From contig JAPHQV010000021.1 of assembly GCA_026197075.1 (NCBI GenBank), positions 1-48,665 on the forward strand: DNA of 48,665 bases, given 5' to 3'. The notes beneath the pieces are model-generated. The model was not told the DNA's origin. It ran no database searches and saw nothing but the letters and a program-made list of their open reading frames with translations. Numbering within the stretch: position 1 is the stretch's first letter; each line of letters begins with the position of its first letter. Below are positions 22,471 to 30,128 of this stretch, piece after piece. The stretch is from Gammaproteobacteria bacterium (lineage in GTDB: Bacteria > Pseudomonadota > Gammaproteobacteria > DSM-19610). A program made the position numbers and the translations under genes.

Positions 22471-23225
22471 CAGGCCGCCTCCGAGTCGACGGAGCGATGG
22501 GAACCCACCTTCAGCTCCGTCACCTCCACCCGGCGCATGCGCCGCTGCAGCCACAGCATCCCGAGCAGGTCCACCAGGCCCACCCACAGGCGATTGTGCA
22601 CGCCATACTTGCTGCGCCCAAGCCGACGCGGCCGGTGCGACACGGGCACGGGGATCACCCGGCCGCCGGCACGCAGCACCAGGGCGGGCAGAAAGCGGTG
22701 CATGTGATCGAACCAGGGCAACTGCCGGAAGGTCTCGCGGGGAAACAGCTTGAGGCCGCAGCCGGTGTCGGGGGTGGCATCGCCCAGCAGGCGACTGCGC
22801 AGGCCGTTGGCCAGGCGCGAGGACAGGCGCTTCAGGCGGCTGTCCTGACGGCGGGTGCGCCAGCCGGCCAGCAACCAGTGACCCTCCAGGCCCGCCTCGC
22901 GCGCCTGGCGCAACAGGATCGGAATGTCGACGGGGTCGTTCTGGCCGTCACCGTCCAGGGTGGCGATCCAGTCACCGCGTGCCGCCACGATACCACTGCG
23001 CAGGGCGGCACTCTGGCCACAGCGCCGGTCGTGGCGCAGCACCCGCAGGCGGGGATGATCCGCCAGTGCCGTGGCGAGCCGTTGCGGGCTGTCATCGCTG
23101 CTGCCGTCGTCCACGAAAATCACCTCGAAATCCCCGTGGCTTACGAGGGCCGCGTGGATTTCCTCCAGGAGCGGGAGCAGGTTCCCGGCTTCATTGAACA
23201 CCGGCACGATGACGGACAATTGCAT
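22470..23225 (-). CDS. Family 2 glycosyltransferase (polyprenyl-phosphate type)
   Basis: A 251-residue GT-A enzyme close to dolichol-/undecaprenyl-phosphate mannosyl- or glucosyltransferases. It starts QLSVIVPVFNEAGNLLPLLEEI, has VIFVDDGSSDDS, the metal-binding LDGDGQNDP, and TPDTGCGLKLFPRETF plus HRFLPALVLRAG, the usual later signatures. The long C-terminal membrane helices of some relatives are absent; the end is basic and amphipathic. It would transfer a sugar from a nucleotide donor to undecaprenyl phosphate at the inner face of the membrane, supplying the GT39 enzyme. It is the first gene of the overlapping three-gene operon. Confidence 0.88.
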   Translation of the reverse strand: MQLSVIVPVFNEAGNLLPLLEEIHAALVSHGDFEVIFVDDGSSDDSPQRLATALADHPRLRVLRHDRRCGQSAALRSGIVAARGDWIATLDGDGQNDPVDIPILLRQAREAGLEGHWLLAGWRTRRQDSRLKRLSSRLANGLRSRLLGDATPDTGCGLKLFPRETFRQLPWFDHMHRFLPALVLRAGGRVIPVPVSHRPRRLGRSKYGVHNRLWVGLVDLLGMLWLQRRMRRVEVTELKVGSHRSVDSEAA

Positions 23226-23269
23226 GGCCTACCTCTGTTGATCAGGCTCCCTGACCGCGCCAGGCCCGG

Positions 23270-23340
23270 GACCTGGCTATTGTACCCCGCCAGCGCCGGT
23301 TGCAGGATCTGCATCAGGCCCATGGCGCCGACCGGCGAGC
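23270..23340 (-). pseudogene. Possible lytic transglycosylase fragment
   Basis: Read on the minus strand, SPVGAMGLMQI is followed within four residues by ALAGYN. In soluble lytic transglycosylases the first motif (GAxGLMQ) and the second (ALAAYN or ALAGYN) both occur but about 60 residues apart. The scrap looks like a transglycosylase domain with its middle deleted. The evidence is short, so chance is possible. Confidence 0.3.
23274..23298. repeat. Left copy of 25-base direct repeat flanking the apr segment
   Basis: Matches 30688-30712 at 23 of 25 positions in the same orientation; the shared uninterrupted core is TATTGTACCCCGCCAG. The copies bracket the AT-rich apr segment. Either they mark the ends of an inserted or rearranged unit, or they are two members of a dispersed repeat. 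Confidence 0.6.
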
Positions 23341-23846
23341 ACCAGGATCGCATGGGTACCAAATGCGTAATTCTCGAGTAATTTCAGTTGGTAAGGATAC
23401 ACCAGGCCATGCGCCGATCATAAGGGGGGGTGAGGACCGGATCGGTCAGCGGTAACAATTACAGGGAAGGGAAAGGAAACGAGCGGCGGCTGCGGTAAGG
23501 ATGAATGCTCTGTTTCGGGCCATCCCGGGCGTTCGACCGACCGTACCTATTCACGCCGGCCACCAGAAAGTGCTAGCATCTACAGGCTGCACAGGATGAG
23601 CATCGAGCTGACTGGCTGGACCCATGAACGCTGGGAACAGGGACCCCGGTTCAGCGGCCTGACCGCCGCCAATACGATCCCTTACGATCCATGGCAGAAT
23701 ACCGCCGCCAAGGGCCTGGCCACCGACCGCGGCTGAAGGAAGGCATCAGCAACCTGATCCATATCAATCTATACCTTGGCCAAATAACTATCTGTGATAC
23801 CAGCATAACCAATCCCCCATACTCAAGCTGGGCGATTTTGTCTATA

Positions 23847-23872
23847 CTCGCCGCTTGCTTTACCCCGGCGAG
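23847..23872 (+). promoter_or_regulatory. Leader hairpin upstream of aprM
   Basis: CTCGCCG (23847-23853) and CGGCGAG (23866-23872) form a seven-base stem, followed shortly by TTTTG. It lies just after a TATACT -10-like hexamer (23843-23848) and 47 bases before aprM. It may be a partial terminator or a leader structure; the matching -35 is poor, so the promoter is uncertain. Confidence 0.35.
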
Positions 23873-23919
23873 CTGATTTTGTAGATAGTCTGGCGACTAC
23901 AATACTTGAGGATTACTAA

Positions 23920-24771
23920 ATGTTCATGAACAACCCCTTTTCGGAGCTTTCGGCATCCATATCACCCACGGTTATGCAGGGTTATGTCATCTTGATGGTC
24001 CTGCTGGTGATCGGTGGAACAGTACTCGACATGATGCATAAGAAAAGCGCTCAGTACTTTTTCGAAAACGCGAAAAAAGCGAAGAAGAGCGCAAAACGCA
24101 CCGTGAGTACCGGCGAAAAAGCCTCCATTGCAGTCAAGGTCCTGGCTAACGAAGTATTAACCTCTGGCGAATTCTGCAATACCAGACGCAGGCTTTCTCA
24201 CCTGTTGACCATGTACGGCTTCATTATATTCGTGGTTACCACTGCCATTATGATCTTCGGCTATCCGACGCCCGCGACCGCCACCCCCGCCATTCTGCCG
24301 CAACTTTGGCATATCGGCGCGCTGATGCTGGCTGTTGGTGGATATTGGTTCTGGTTCTTCATCCGGGTCGACGTGTCCGCGGAAGGCCTGTCCTGGTATC
24401 GCTTCGAACGAGCAGATTTGTTTATTCTGTCGCTGTTGGCCACTTCAACGTTTGCACTGCTTTGGTCCTTTACGCAGTCGAGCGGAATTGCCGGATGGTC
24501 AACCCTGTTCCTGGCGCTGTTCATCATTTCCAGCACGACTCTTTTCGCCAGCGTTCTATGGTCGAAGTTCGCCCATATGTTCTTCAAGCCCGCCGCCGCT
24601 TTCCAGAAGCGCGTTACCAGGGCCGATGGTTCGAGAGAGAATCTGCCTGCCGAATACGATCTGACGGATCCTGCGGTACAAGCCAGATTCCCGGATATCC
24701 CTGAATACATGGGCAAAAAGCCTGACTACATGGGACATGGCATCAGACGCGAACCAGCAAACCATTATTAA
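23920..24771 (+). CDS. aprM: Adenylylsulfate reductase membrane anchor AprM
   Basis: A 283-residue membrane protein with five or six hydrophobic segments (about 18-38, 97-117, 128-150, 166-186 and 194-213). The order ending in FPDIPEYMGKKPDYMG, plus its place directly before aprBA, identifies AprM, the anchor found in many sulfur-oxidising bacteria. It is thought to link AprBA to the membrane and pass electrons from sulfite oxidation to quinone, taking the place of QmoABC. A GAGG ribosome-binding site precedes the ATG at a fair distance. The gap to aprB is 38 bases. Base composition is clearly more AT-rich than in the genes to the left. Confidence 0.93.
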   Translation: MFMNNPFSELSASISPTVMQGYVILMVLLVIGGTVLDMMHKKSAQYFFENAKKAKKSAKRTVSTGEKASIAVKVLANEVLTSGEFCNTRRRLSHLLTMYGFIIFVVTTAIMIFGYPTPATATPAILPQLWHIGALMLAVGGYWFWFFIRVDVSAEGLSWYRFERADLFILSLLATSTFALLWSFTQSSGIAGWSTLFLALFIISSTTLFASVLWSKFAHMFFKPAAAFQKRVTRADGSRENLPAEYDLTDPAVQARFPDIPEYMGKKPDYMGHGIRREPANHY

Positions 24772-24809
24772 CACCGATTTAACTTTTACTTAAGTAAAGG
24801 AAGAAAATT

Positions 24810-25292
24810 ATGCCAACTTTTGTATATATGACTCGTTGCGATGGTTGCGGACAGTGCGTTGATATCTGCCCATCCGACATCATGCACATCGATAAAACCC
24901 TTCGTCGCGCTTACAACATTGAACCCAACATGTGTTGGGAATGTTACTCCTGTGTAAAAGCCTGCCCGCACCATGCCATTGATGTACGTGGTTATGCCGA
25001 TTTCGCCCCGCTGGGCCACTCGGTACGCGTACACCGTGACGAGGAAAAAGGCACGATTGCCTGGCGCATCAAGTTCCGTAACGGCAAAAAAGACATGGAA
25101 CTGCTGGCGCCCATCACGACCAAACCGTGGGGCACAGGCTATCCCGATTTAGCTCAGGCACCTACGCCAAGCAAAGAAATGCGTAACAGTGAGCTACTGT
25201 TTAACGAACCCAAGTATGTGCGCATGGATGACGGCGATTTGCATACGCTGGAATCAAATGGCCTCGAAATTAAAGAAGGGGTGTATTACTAA
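24810..25292 (+). CDS. aprB: Adenylylsulfate reductase beta subunit
   Basis: A 160-residue iron-sulfur protein carrying two [4Fe-4S] clusters. The cysteines are C10, C13, C16 and C20 (TRCDGCGQCVDICP), and C42, C45, C48 and C52 (NMCWECYSCVKACP). The C-terminal part from about residue 65 (RVHRDEEKGTIAWRIKFRNG and on) is the tail that wraps around AprA. It carries electrons between the FAD of AprA and the membrane partner. AAAGGAAG precedes the ATG. Its stop overlaps the aprA start (TAATGG), so the subunits are co-translated. Length and motifs are normal. Confidence 0.97.
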   Translation: MPTFVYMTRCDGCGQCVDICPSDIMHIDKTLRRAYNIEPNMCWECYSCVKACPHHAIDVRGYADFAPLGHSVRVHRDEEKGTIAWRIKFRNGKKDMELLAPITTKPWGTGYPDLAQAPTPSKEMRNSELLFNEPKYVRMDDGDLHTLESNGLEIKEGVYY

Positions 25293-27199
25293 TGGCCTAC
25301 AAGACAATTATTGAAGACGATATCGATATCCTGGTGGCCGGCGCCGGCCTCGGCGGCACCGGCGCCGCCTTCGAAGCAAGATATTGGGGCAAAGACAAAA
25401 AGATCGTCATTGCCGAAAAAGCCAATATTGATCGTTCGGGTGCAGTCGCCCAGGGCCTGTATGCCATCAACTGTTACATGGGTACCCGCTTCGGCGAGAA
25501 CAACCCGGAAGATCACGTACGTTATGCACGTATCGACTTGATGGGTATGGTGCGCGAAGATCTGGCATTCGATATGGCGCGTCATGTTGACTCCACAGTT
25601 CACAACTTCGAAGACTGGGGTCTGCCGATTATGCGCAACACGAAGACCGGCGCGTATCTGCGTGAAGGTCGCTGGCAGATCATGATTCATGGTGAATCAT
25701 ACAAGCCTATCGTTGCCGAAGCCGCCAAGAAATCAGCGGATAAGGTCTTCAACCGTGTCTGCCTAACCCATCTGTTGATGGATGATGCTAAAGAGAACCG
25801 CGTCGCGGGTGCTGTTGGTTTCAACGTACGTACCGGTAACTACCACGTATTCAAAGCAAAGACTGTTATCTGTGGCGCCGGTGGCGCGTCCAACATCTTC
25901 AAACCACGTTCAGTGGGTGAAGGCGCAGGTCGTGTCTGGTACGCACCCTGGTCATCGGGTTCTGCTTATGGTCTTATGATCGAAGCTGGCGCGAAAATGA
26001 CACAGATGGAAAATCGTATCGTACTGGCCCGTTTCAAAGACGGTTATGGCCCGGTTGGTGCTTACTTCCTGCATCTTAAGACCTATACCCAAAATGCTTA
26101 CGGCGAAGAGTACGAATCCAAGTGGTTCCCAGCTCTGCAAGAAATGGTCGGTAAAGAATACCTGGATCCGGAAGCGTCTCACACGACTCACCGTCCAATT
26201 CCAACCTGTTTGCGTAACCATGCCATCATCAACGAAGTGAATGCGGGCCGTGGTCCGATTCACATGGTGACCATGGAAGCCTTCCAGGATCCGCATCTCG
26301 AAGAAATTGGCTGGCACAACTTCCTCGGTATGACGGTTGGTCAGGCGGTACTCTGGGCTGCAACTGACGTGGATCCGAAGTACGAGAACCCTGAATTAAC
26401 CACTTCCGAGCCCTATGTCATGGGTTCACACGCAACCGGTTGTGGTGCATGGTGCTCAGGTCCTGAAGACGTCTCACCGCCGGAGTACTACTGGGGCTAT
26501 AACCGCATGACCACCATTGAAGGTCTGTTTGGTGCAGGTGACGCTGTCGGTGGTACACCGCACGCATTCTCATCAGGCTCTTTCACTGAAGGTCGTCTGG
26601 CTGCCAAGGCTGCCTGTAAGTACATCGACGATGGCAAGGCCGAAGGCATCCGGGTTTCGAACGAGCAGATTGAACGCCGTAGAAAAGAAATCTACAAGCC
26701 TTTGGAAACCTACACTGTAAACCGTAACGAAATTGTTGCTGGTTCTGTTAACCCGAACTACATCAACCCGCGTCAGGGTCTGGATCGTTTGCAGAAGCTG
26801 ATGGATGAGTATTGTGGTGGTTTCGGTGTTAACTACATGACCAACGACAAGCTGCTCCACATCGGTCTCAAGAAGATGAAGGCGCTTGAGGAAGATCTGG
26901 ATAAAGTTGCTGCTTCAGATATCCATGAACTGTTACGTGCATGGGAACTGAAACATCGCTTCCTGACTTCCGAGAGTGTATTCCAGCACACCCTGTTCCG
27001 TAAGGAGACTCGTTGGCCTGGTTATTACTACCGTGGTGATGCCATGAAGCTGGATGATGAGAACTGGCACGTATTGACCGTTTCTCGTCGTGATCCCAAA
27101 ACTGGCGAATACACCATGGAGAAGGCACCTCTGTATCACCTGGTAGGTGATATCGAGGATAAAGACCTGGCTAAGCTGAAAGCGGAAGGACACCACTAA
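25292..27199 (+). CDS. aprA: Adenylylsulfate reductase alpha subunit
   Basis: A 635-residue flavoprotein of the fumarate reductase/succinate dehydrogenase superfamily. The FAD-binding AGAGLGGTG is at residues 16-24 and ANIDRSGAVAQGLYAINCY near 48. Other AprA marks are FEDWGLPI, MVTMEAFQDP, CGAWCSGPEDVSPPEYYWGYNRMTT and GGTPHAFSSGSFTEGR. With AprB it joins sulfite and AMP to APS in the oxidative direction; ATP sulfurylase would then release sulfate but is not in this window. Codon use is regular and AT-leaning, fitting high expression. A strong hairpin follows the stop. AprMBA without qmo genes is the arrangement typical of sulfur oxidisers. Confidence 0.97.
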   Translation: MAYKTIIEDDIDILVAGAGLGGTGAAFEARYWGKDKKIVIAEKANIDRSGAVAQGLYAINCYMGTRFGENNPEDHVRYARIDLMGMVREDLAFDMARHVDSTVHNFEDWGLPIMRNTKTGAYLREGRWQIMIHGESYKPIVAEAAKKSADKVFNRVCLTHLLMDDAKENRVAGAVGFNVRTGNYHVFKAKTVICGAGGASNIFKPRSVGEGAGRVWYAPWSSGSAYGLMIEAGAKMTQMENRIVLARFKDGYGPVGAYFLHLKTYTQNAYGEEYESKWFPALQEMVGKEYLDPEASHTTHRPIPTCLRNHAIINEVNAGRGPIHMVTMEAFQDPHLEEIGWHNFLGMTVGQAVLWAATDVDPKYENPELTTSEPYVMGSHATGCGAWCSGPEDVSPPEYYWGYNRMTTIEGLFGAGDAVGGTPHAFSSGSFTEGRLAAKAACKYIDDGKAEGIRVSNEQIERRRKEIYKPLETYTVNRNEIVAGSVNPNYINPRQGLDRLQKLMDEYCGGFGVNYMTNDKLLHIGLKKMKALEEDLDKVAASDIHELLRAWELKHRFLTSESVFQHTLFRKETRWPGYYYRGDAMKLDDENWHVLTVSRRDPKTGEYTMEKAPLYHLVGDIEDKDLAKLKAEGHH

Positions 27200-27200
27200 A

Positions 27201-27257
27201 GCAAATAAATGCCTGATTTACTGTAATTGTAAATCAGGCTATTTATGATTTATTTGC
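27201..27257 (+). terminator. Nested hairpin terminator after aprA
   Basis: GCCTGATTTAC (27211-27221) and GTAAATCAGGC (27229-27239) form a perfect 11-base stem with a seven-base loop. A second, outer pair, GCAAATAAAT (27201-27210) with ATTTATTTGC (27248-27257), can enclose it. A T-rich stretch follows. It probably ends or thins out the aprMBA transcript. Confidence 0.8.
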
Positions 27258-27375
27258 ATTAATAAAGGACTGACATATTTTGTGTTGGTCCTTTTTTTTC
27301 TACGCTATGAGTGGTTTTAATCGCGCATTAGCCTTGAAAAAACATAACCGTTATTTAATGGATTTTTTGGTTATT

Positions 27376-27726
27376 ATGAATATCATTGAAAAAACTGATG
27401 AAGAGATTCTAGAGTTGGCGCATCCAATGTGGGCTGATCTTGTCAAGTACTCAAATGAAGGGAATTACGGTGCTTTCACGCGTAATTTTTCGTCTTCACT
27501 TATTCAGGGTGCAAACGAAATTGAAATGGGTAAGCAGTTTGCAAGGAGCGATCTGGCGAAAAACCTGTCAGAAGATTACACCTATCTTGGCATGATACGC
27601 CGAGGTGAATATGTCACTGTTCTGTATAAAGTGATTAACAAAAAGAATAAAGGTGAATGGTTGGGCCGGTTGGTGCTCGGTTATGAGAAAGACAGAGTCA
27701 GAATCTTTGGTGCTACTTTGTTTTAA
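27376..27726 (+). CDS. Hypothetical protein downstream of aprA
   Basis: A small protein, 116 residues from the ATG at 27376; other starts at 27280, 27307 and 27358 are open, and no ribosome-binding site settles it. The sequence runs from a helix (EEILELAHPMWADLVKYSNE) into NYGAFTRNFSSSLIQ and then alternating strands (EYVTVLYKVINKKNKG, WLGRLVLGYEKDRVRIFGATLF). This layout resembles small cystatin/NTF2-like folds such as DUF3887, but I cannot name a family. AT-rich like the apr genes, it may form a unit with the SlyD-like and TPR genes that follow after 47 bases. No signal peptide if it starts at 27376. Confidence 0.6.
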   Translation: MNIIEKTDEEILELAHPMWADLVKYSNEGNYGAFTRNFSSSLIQGANEIEMGKQFARSDLAKNLSEDYTYLGMIRRGEYVTVLYKVINKKNKGEWLGRLVLGYEKDRVRIFGATLF

Positions 27727-27773
27727 GGTAGACTGTTTTATTGCGGCATAAGCTGCAGCAGGTTTTATTAGAT

Positions 27774-28283
27774 ATGACAGATATCATTGAAGACAAAAAA
27801 TTCGTTGAACTGAATTATAAGGTCGTCGATGACAAAACCGGCGATGTGCTGGTCACTGTAGACTATCCCCTGGGTTATGTGCACGGTGTCAACGATGTAA
27901 TGTCAGAAGAAGTGGCCAAGCATTTGTATGGTAAAAAAGTCGGTGACATCATCGAAGTGCCGATTGATACCAAGTTGTTATATGGCGAAAGAGACGAATC
28001 ACTGGTGTTTACTGATCACATCGACAATGTTCCCGAAGAGTTTCGAGAGATCGGCATGACCATCACCATGGAAAATGAAAAAGGTGAACCCAGAGATTTT
28101 ATCGTCACGCGTTTTGATGACAAAACATTAACAATCGATGGCAACAATCCGCTGTGTGGTAGAGACGTCACCTTTATGGTGGAAGTGTTATCTATACGCG
28201 AAGCGACCGATGAAGAAATCGAGCTTGGTGGTGCGGTTGATGCTGATCCTGAATTGCATGAAATACTCGATCGGGCACAATGA
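27774..28283 (+). CDS. FKBP-type peptidyl-prolyl isomerase (SlyD-like)
   Basis: A 169-residue protein with the SlyD-type arrangement: an FKBP half (IEDKKFVELNYKVVDDKTGDVL, VDYPLGYVHGVNDV), an inserted flap domain (KKVGDIIEVPIDTKLLYGERDESLVF...VPEEFREIGMTITMENEKGEP), then the closing DGNNPLCGRDVTFMVEVLSI. The NPL-G motif is diagnostic. SlyD-like proteins are folding helpers and metallochaperones; the histidine-rich metal tail of E. coli SlyD is absent. The ATG at 27774 gives the normal N terminus. It overlaps the TPR gene by four bases (ATGA). Its place beside apr genes suggests help in folding or cofactor loading, which is inference. Confidence 0.85.
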   Translation: MTDIIEDKKFVELNYKVVDDKTGDVLVTVDYPLGYVHGVNDVMSEEVAKHLYGKKVGDIIEVPIDTKLLYGERDESLVFTDHIDNVPEEFREIGMTITMENEKGEPRDFIVTRFDDKTLTIDGNNPLCGRDVTFMVEVLSIREATDEEIELGGAVDADPELHEILDRAQ

Positions 28284-29308
28284 AATACTCAACTCCTTAT
28301 ATTTTCCATCCTGACAACAGGGCGCTGGAAACGGCAATAGCCAGGGCTGTAGCCATGCTGGGCGGCGACTTTGCCGAAGCGGCAAGGCCGGATACCGGCG
28401 TGACCACAGCGGATAATTTTCTGCACACGCGTGGCAATTTTGAACAACAGCGTTTCAGTACCAATATCCTGACAAGTGCACGTGAGGCGATTGAGGAGTT
28501 CCTGACTGATAACAAACGTGAACAGGCGCCCAGGGCCTGGGCGGAAACCCAGAATATCCTGGGTAATATCCTGGCGGCAATGGCTCAGCAGCAACACGAT
28601 ACCGCATTGTTTGAACAAGCCATCGAATGTTTTAACCATGCACTGGAAGAATTCAGCCAGGCGGATTCGCCGCTGGATTGGGCGGAGACACAGGCCAACC
28701 TGGGTACGGCGCTGCAGGCATTGGGTAGACTGCAGTCTGATACAAAATGTCTGCATAAATCAGTTGATGCTTATACATCCGCATTACTGACGTATTCAAA
28801 AAAAGAAACTCCGGAACAATGGAAACTGGTCATGCTGCAACTGGGTGCGACTTTACATACCTACGCGACACTTTTAAAAGGTAACCGCACATTTCAGAAA
28901 TCTGTTGTTGCCTATAAGAATGCCATAGCTGAACTCGATGCCGATAACTACCCGTTTGAGTTAACGGCCGCGCACAATAATTGTGGCGCTGTGCTGCATA
29001 ATCTGGCTGAATCTGAAGGAAATGCTGAGCGCCTGCAAGAGGCGATACGGTCATACCAGACCGCGTGGCAAGTCTGCATGGAGCAACAACAGCCGATTCA
29101 CCTGGCAGTGCTTTGCCGGGTCAATAAGACCACTGCACAAAGCTGTCTGGCTGAGCTAACCCAGGATACTGCTCTTGCTGATGAAGTGGCAGATGAATTT
29201 GAATTGATTATTGAGTGCTTTCCGCATGCGCTGCAACCACTGTGTTTAAAACATTGTGCGGAACGGCTGAACAAGATGCGGACAATGGCAGCAGCGGCTT
29301 CTGCCTGA
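28280..29308 (+). CDS. TPR-like repeat protein
   Basis: A 342-residue soluble protein made of repeated helix pairs of about 45 residues. Recurring blocks are RAWAETQNILGNILAAMA, DWAETQANLGTALQALG, QWKLVMLQLGATLHTYA and ELTAAHNNCGAVLHNLA, each followed by an F-x-x-A/S-V/I-E/A-x-Y/F helix. This pattern is that of tetratricopeptide-type repeats with the AW-E-Q-NLG signature seen in many bacterial TPR proteins. It should serve as a protein-binding scaffold. It begins within the stop of the SlyD-like gene, so both are made together. No signal peptide or membrane segment. The partner is unknown; Apr proteins are possible. Confidence 0.75.
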   Translation: MKYSTPYIFHPDNRALETAIARAVAMLGGDFAEAARPDTGVTTADNFLHTRGNFEQQRFSTNILTSAREAIEEFLTDNKREQAPRAWAETQNILGNILAAMAQQQHDTALFEQAIECFNHALEEFSQADSPLDWAETQANLGTALQALGRLQSDTKCLHKSVDAYTSALLTYSKKETPEQWKLVMLQLGATLHTYATLLKGNRTFQKSVVAYKNAIAELDADNYPFELTAAHNNCGAVLHNLAESEGNAERLQEAIRSYQTAWQVCMEQQQPIHLAVLCRVNKTTAQSCLAELTQDTALADEVADEFELIIECFPHALQPLCLKHCAERLNKMRTMAAAASA

Positions 29309-29336
29309 CAAGTTAATTAGGAAGAGGGTTTCCGAG

Positions 29337-29750
29337 TTGTCGTCTGAAGAAAAACAGGAAAAAAAACGCGATCCGAATAATCCATGCCTGTTTTGTAAGG
29401 ATCCGCGCGGGGTGAGCTTGAATAACGAACTGGCTTACAGCGCGCGTGATACTTACGCAGTGAGCCCGGGGCATACCCTGATCATCCCGCGTCGTCATGT
29501 CGCCAGCTTTTTCGACCTGACGCCCGATGAGATCAACGCCTGTATGGAGCTGGTCAATGAGGAGCGCAATGCGCTGGATGAGGAACTTAAGCCGGATGGC
29601 TACAACATCGGCGTGAACGTGGGGCCGGCAGCCGGACAGAGTATCTTGCATGCCCATATTCACCTGATTCCGCGTTATAAGGGTGATGTCGAAAACCCGC
29701 AGGGCGGGGTGCGCCATGTGCTCCCTGAAAAGGCGTATTACACACGGTAG
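29337..29750 (+). CDS. HIT family hydrolase
   Basis: A 137-residue histidine-triad protein with H105, H107 and H109 in SILHAHIHLIPRY, the motif that hydrolyses nucleotide phosphoramidates or adenylates. C17 and C20 (NPCLFCKD) with a later H can bind zinc, as in Hint/Fhit-like members. The start is TTG at 29337, with GGAAGAGGG upstream; no ATG is in place. It follows the TPR gene after 28 bases. In an APS-making cell an adenylyl-sulfate or adenylate hydrolase is a tempting role, since HIT proteins such as Fhit can act on APS in vitro, but this is speculation here. Confidence 0.88.
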   Translation: MSSEEKQEKKRDPNNPCLFCKDPRGVSLNNELAYSARDTYAVSPGHTLIIPRRHVASFFDLTPDEINACMELVNEERNALDEELKPDGYNIGVNVGPAAGQSILHAHIHLIPRYKGDVENPQGGVRHVLPEKAYYTR

Positions 29751-29840
29751 TTAGTTAATGTATAATTTCGTCAGTATTAGTGGGAGGGGCTGGCATAGCT
29801 TTAAATTCCCTCCATTTTCAATTAGTTAGGAGATAAGAAT

Positions 29841-30005
29841 ATGAGCGCTGCACCATTTACCAGACCTAAGGTTCCCGAAGGTGTCACAGAGTATGTGACA
29901 ACCACCCAGAAAGAGATCGTACCTGGCAAGTTTCATGTTGGTTATACCACCACGTGGAAACCCTTCCAGAAAGAAGTGCCTTACCAGACCCCCAAAAAGC
30001 CTTAA
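29841..30005 (+). CDS. Small conserved-looking 54-residue protein
   Basis: A short gene with an excellent ribosome-binding site (AGGAGATAAGAAT before the ATG) and a strong terminator 64 bases after the stop. The product is soluble and rich in Thr, Lys, Pro and Tyr: it begins MSAAPFTRPKVPEGVTEYV and ends WKPFQKEVPYQTPKKP. There is no signal peptide, cysteine or membrane segment. I do not recognise a family. Position at the end of the apr-linked cluster and clean expression signals make it likely to be real. It could be a small partner of one of the complexes encoded upstream. Confidence 0.7.
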   Translation: MSAAPFTRPKVPEGVTEYVTTTQKEIVPGKFHVGYTTTWKPFQKEVPYQTPKKP

Positions 30006-30068
30006 GACCAGAAGCCTTAAGACAGTTCGCCGCGGGGCCCTGCAAGGGTCTTGCGGCGGCTCAGTCTG

Positions 30069-30093
30069 AAAAGCCCGTGATACGGGCTTTTTT
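30069..30093 (+). terminator. Rho-independent terminator
   Basis: AAAAGCCCGT and ACGGGCTTTT form a perfect 10-base stem around GAT, running into six T. It ends the cluster that starts with aprM or with the gene at 27376. Its mirrored A run could also serve the DUF4279 gene coming from the right. Confidence 0.9.
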
Positions 30094-30128
30094 ATTGCCC
30101 GTTATTTGTGAAATACAATGGTTAACGC

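Larger units (their letters stand above)
23226..23919. other. Gene-poor stretch before the apr operon
   Basis: About 690 bases with no convincing complete gene. It holds the left copy of the 25-base flanking repeat, a possible lytic transglycosylase scrap at 23270-23340, an unsupported 46-codon frame from 23597, and towards the right the start of AT-richer DNA with a possible -10 (TATACT, 23843-23848) and hairpin ahead of aprM. The boundary between the two base compositions lies roughly at 23720-23800. Confidence 0.5.

Noticed and set aside
23597-23737. Short plus-strand frame of 46 codons (MSIELTGWTHERW start)
   Set aside because: GC-rich, with no ribosome-binding site, no known domain and no context. 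It may be a scrap of a lost gene, but I cannot support it as a gene.
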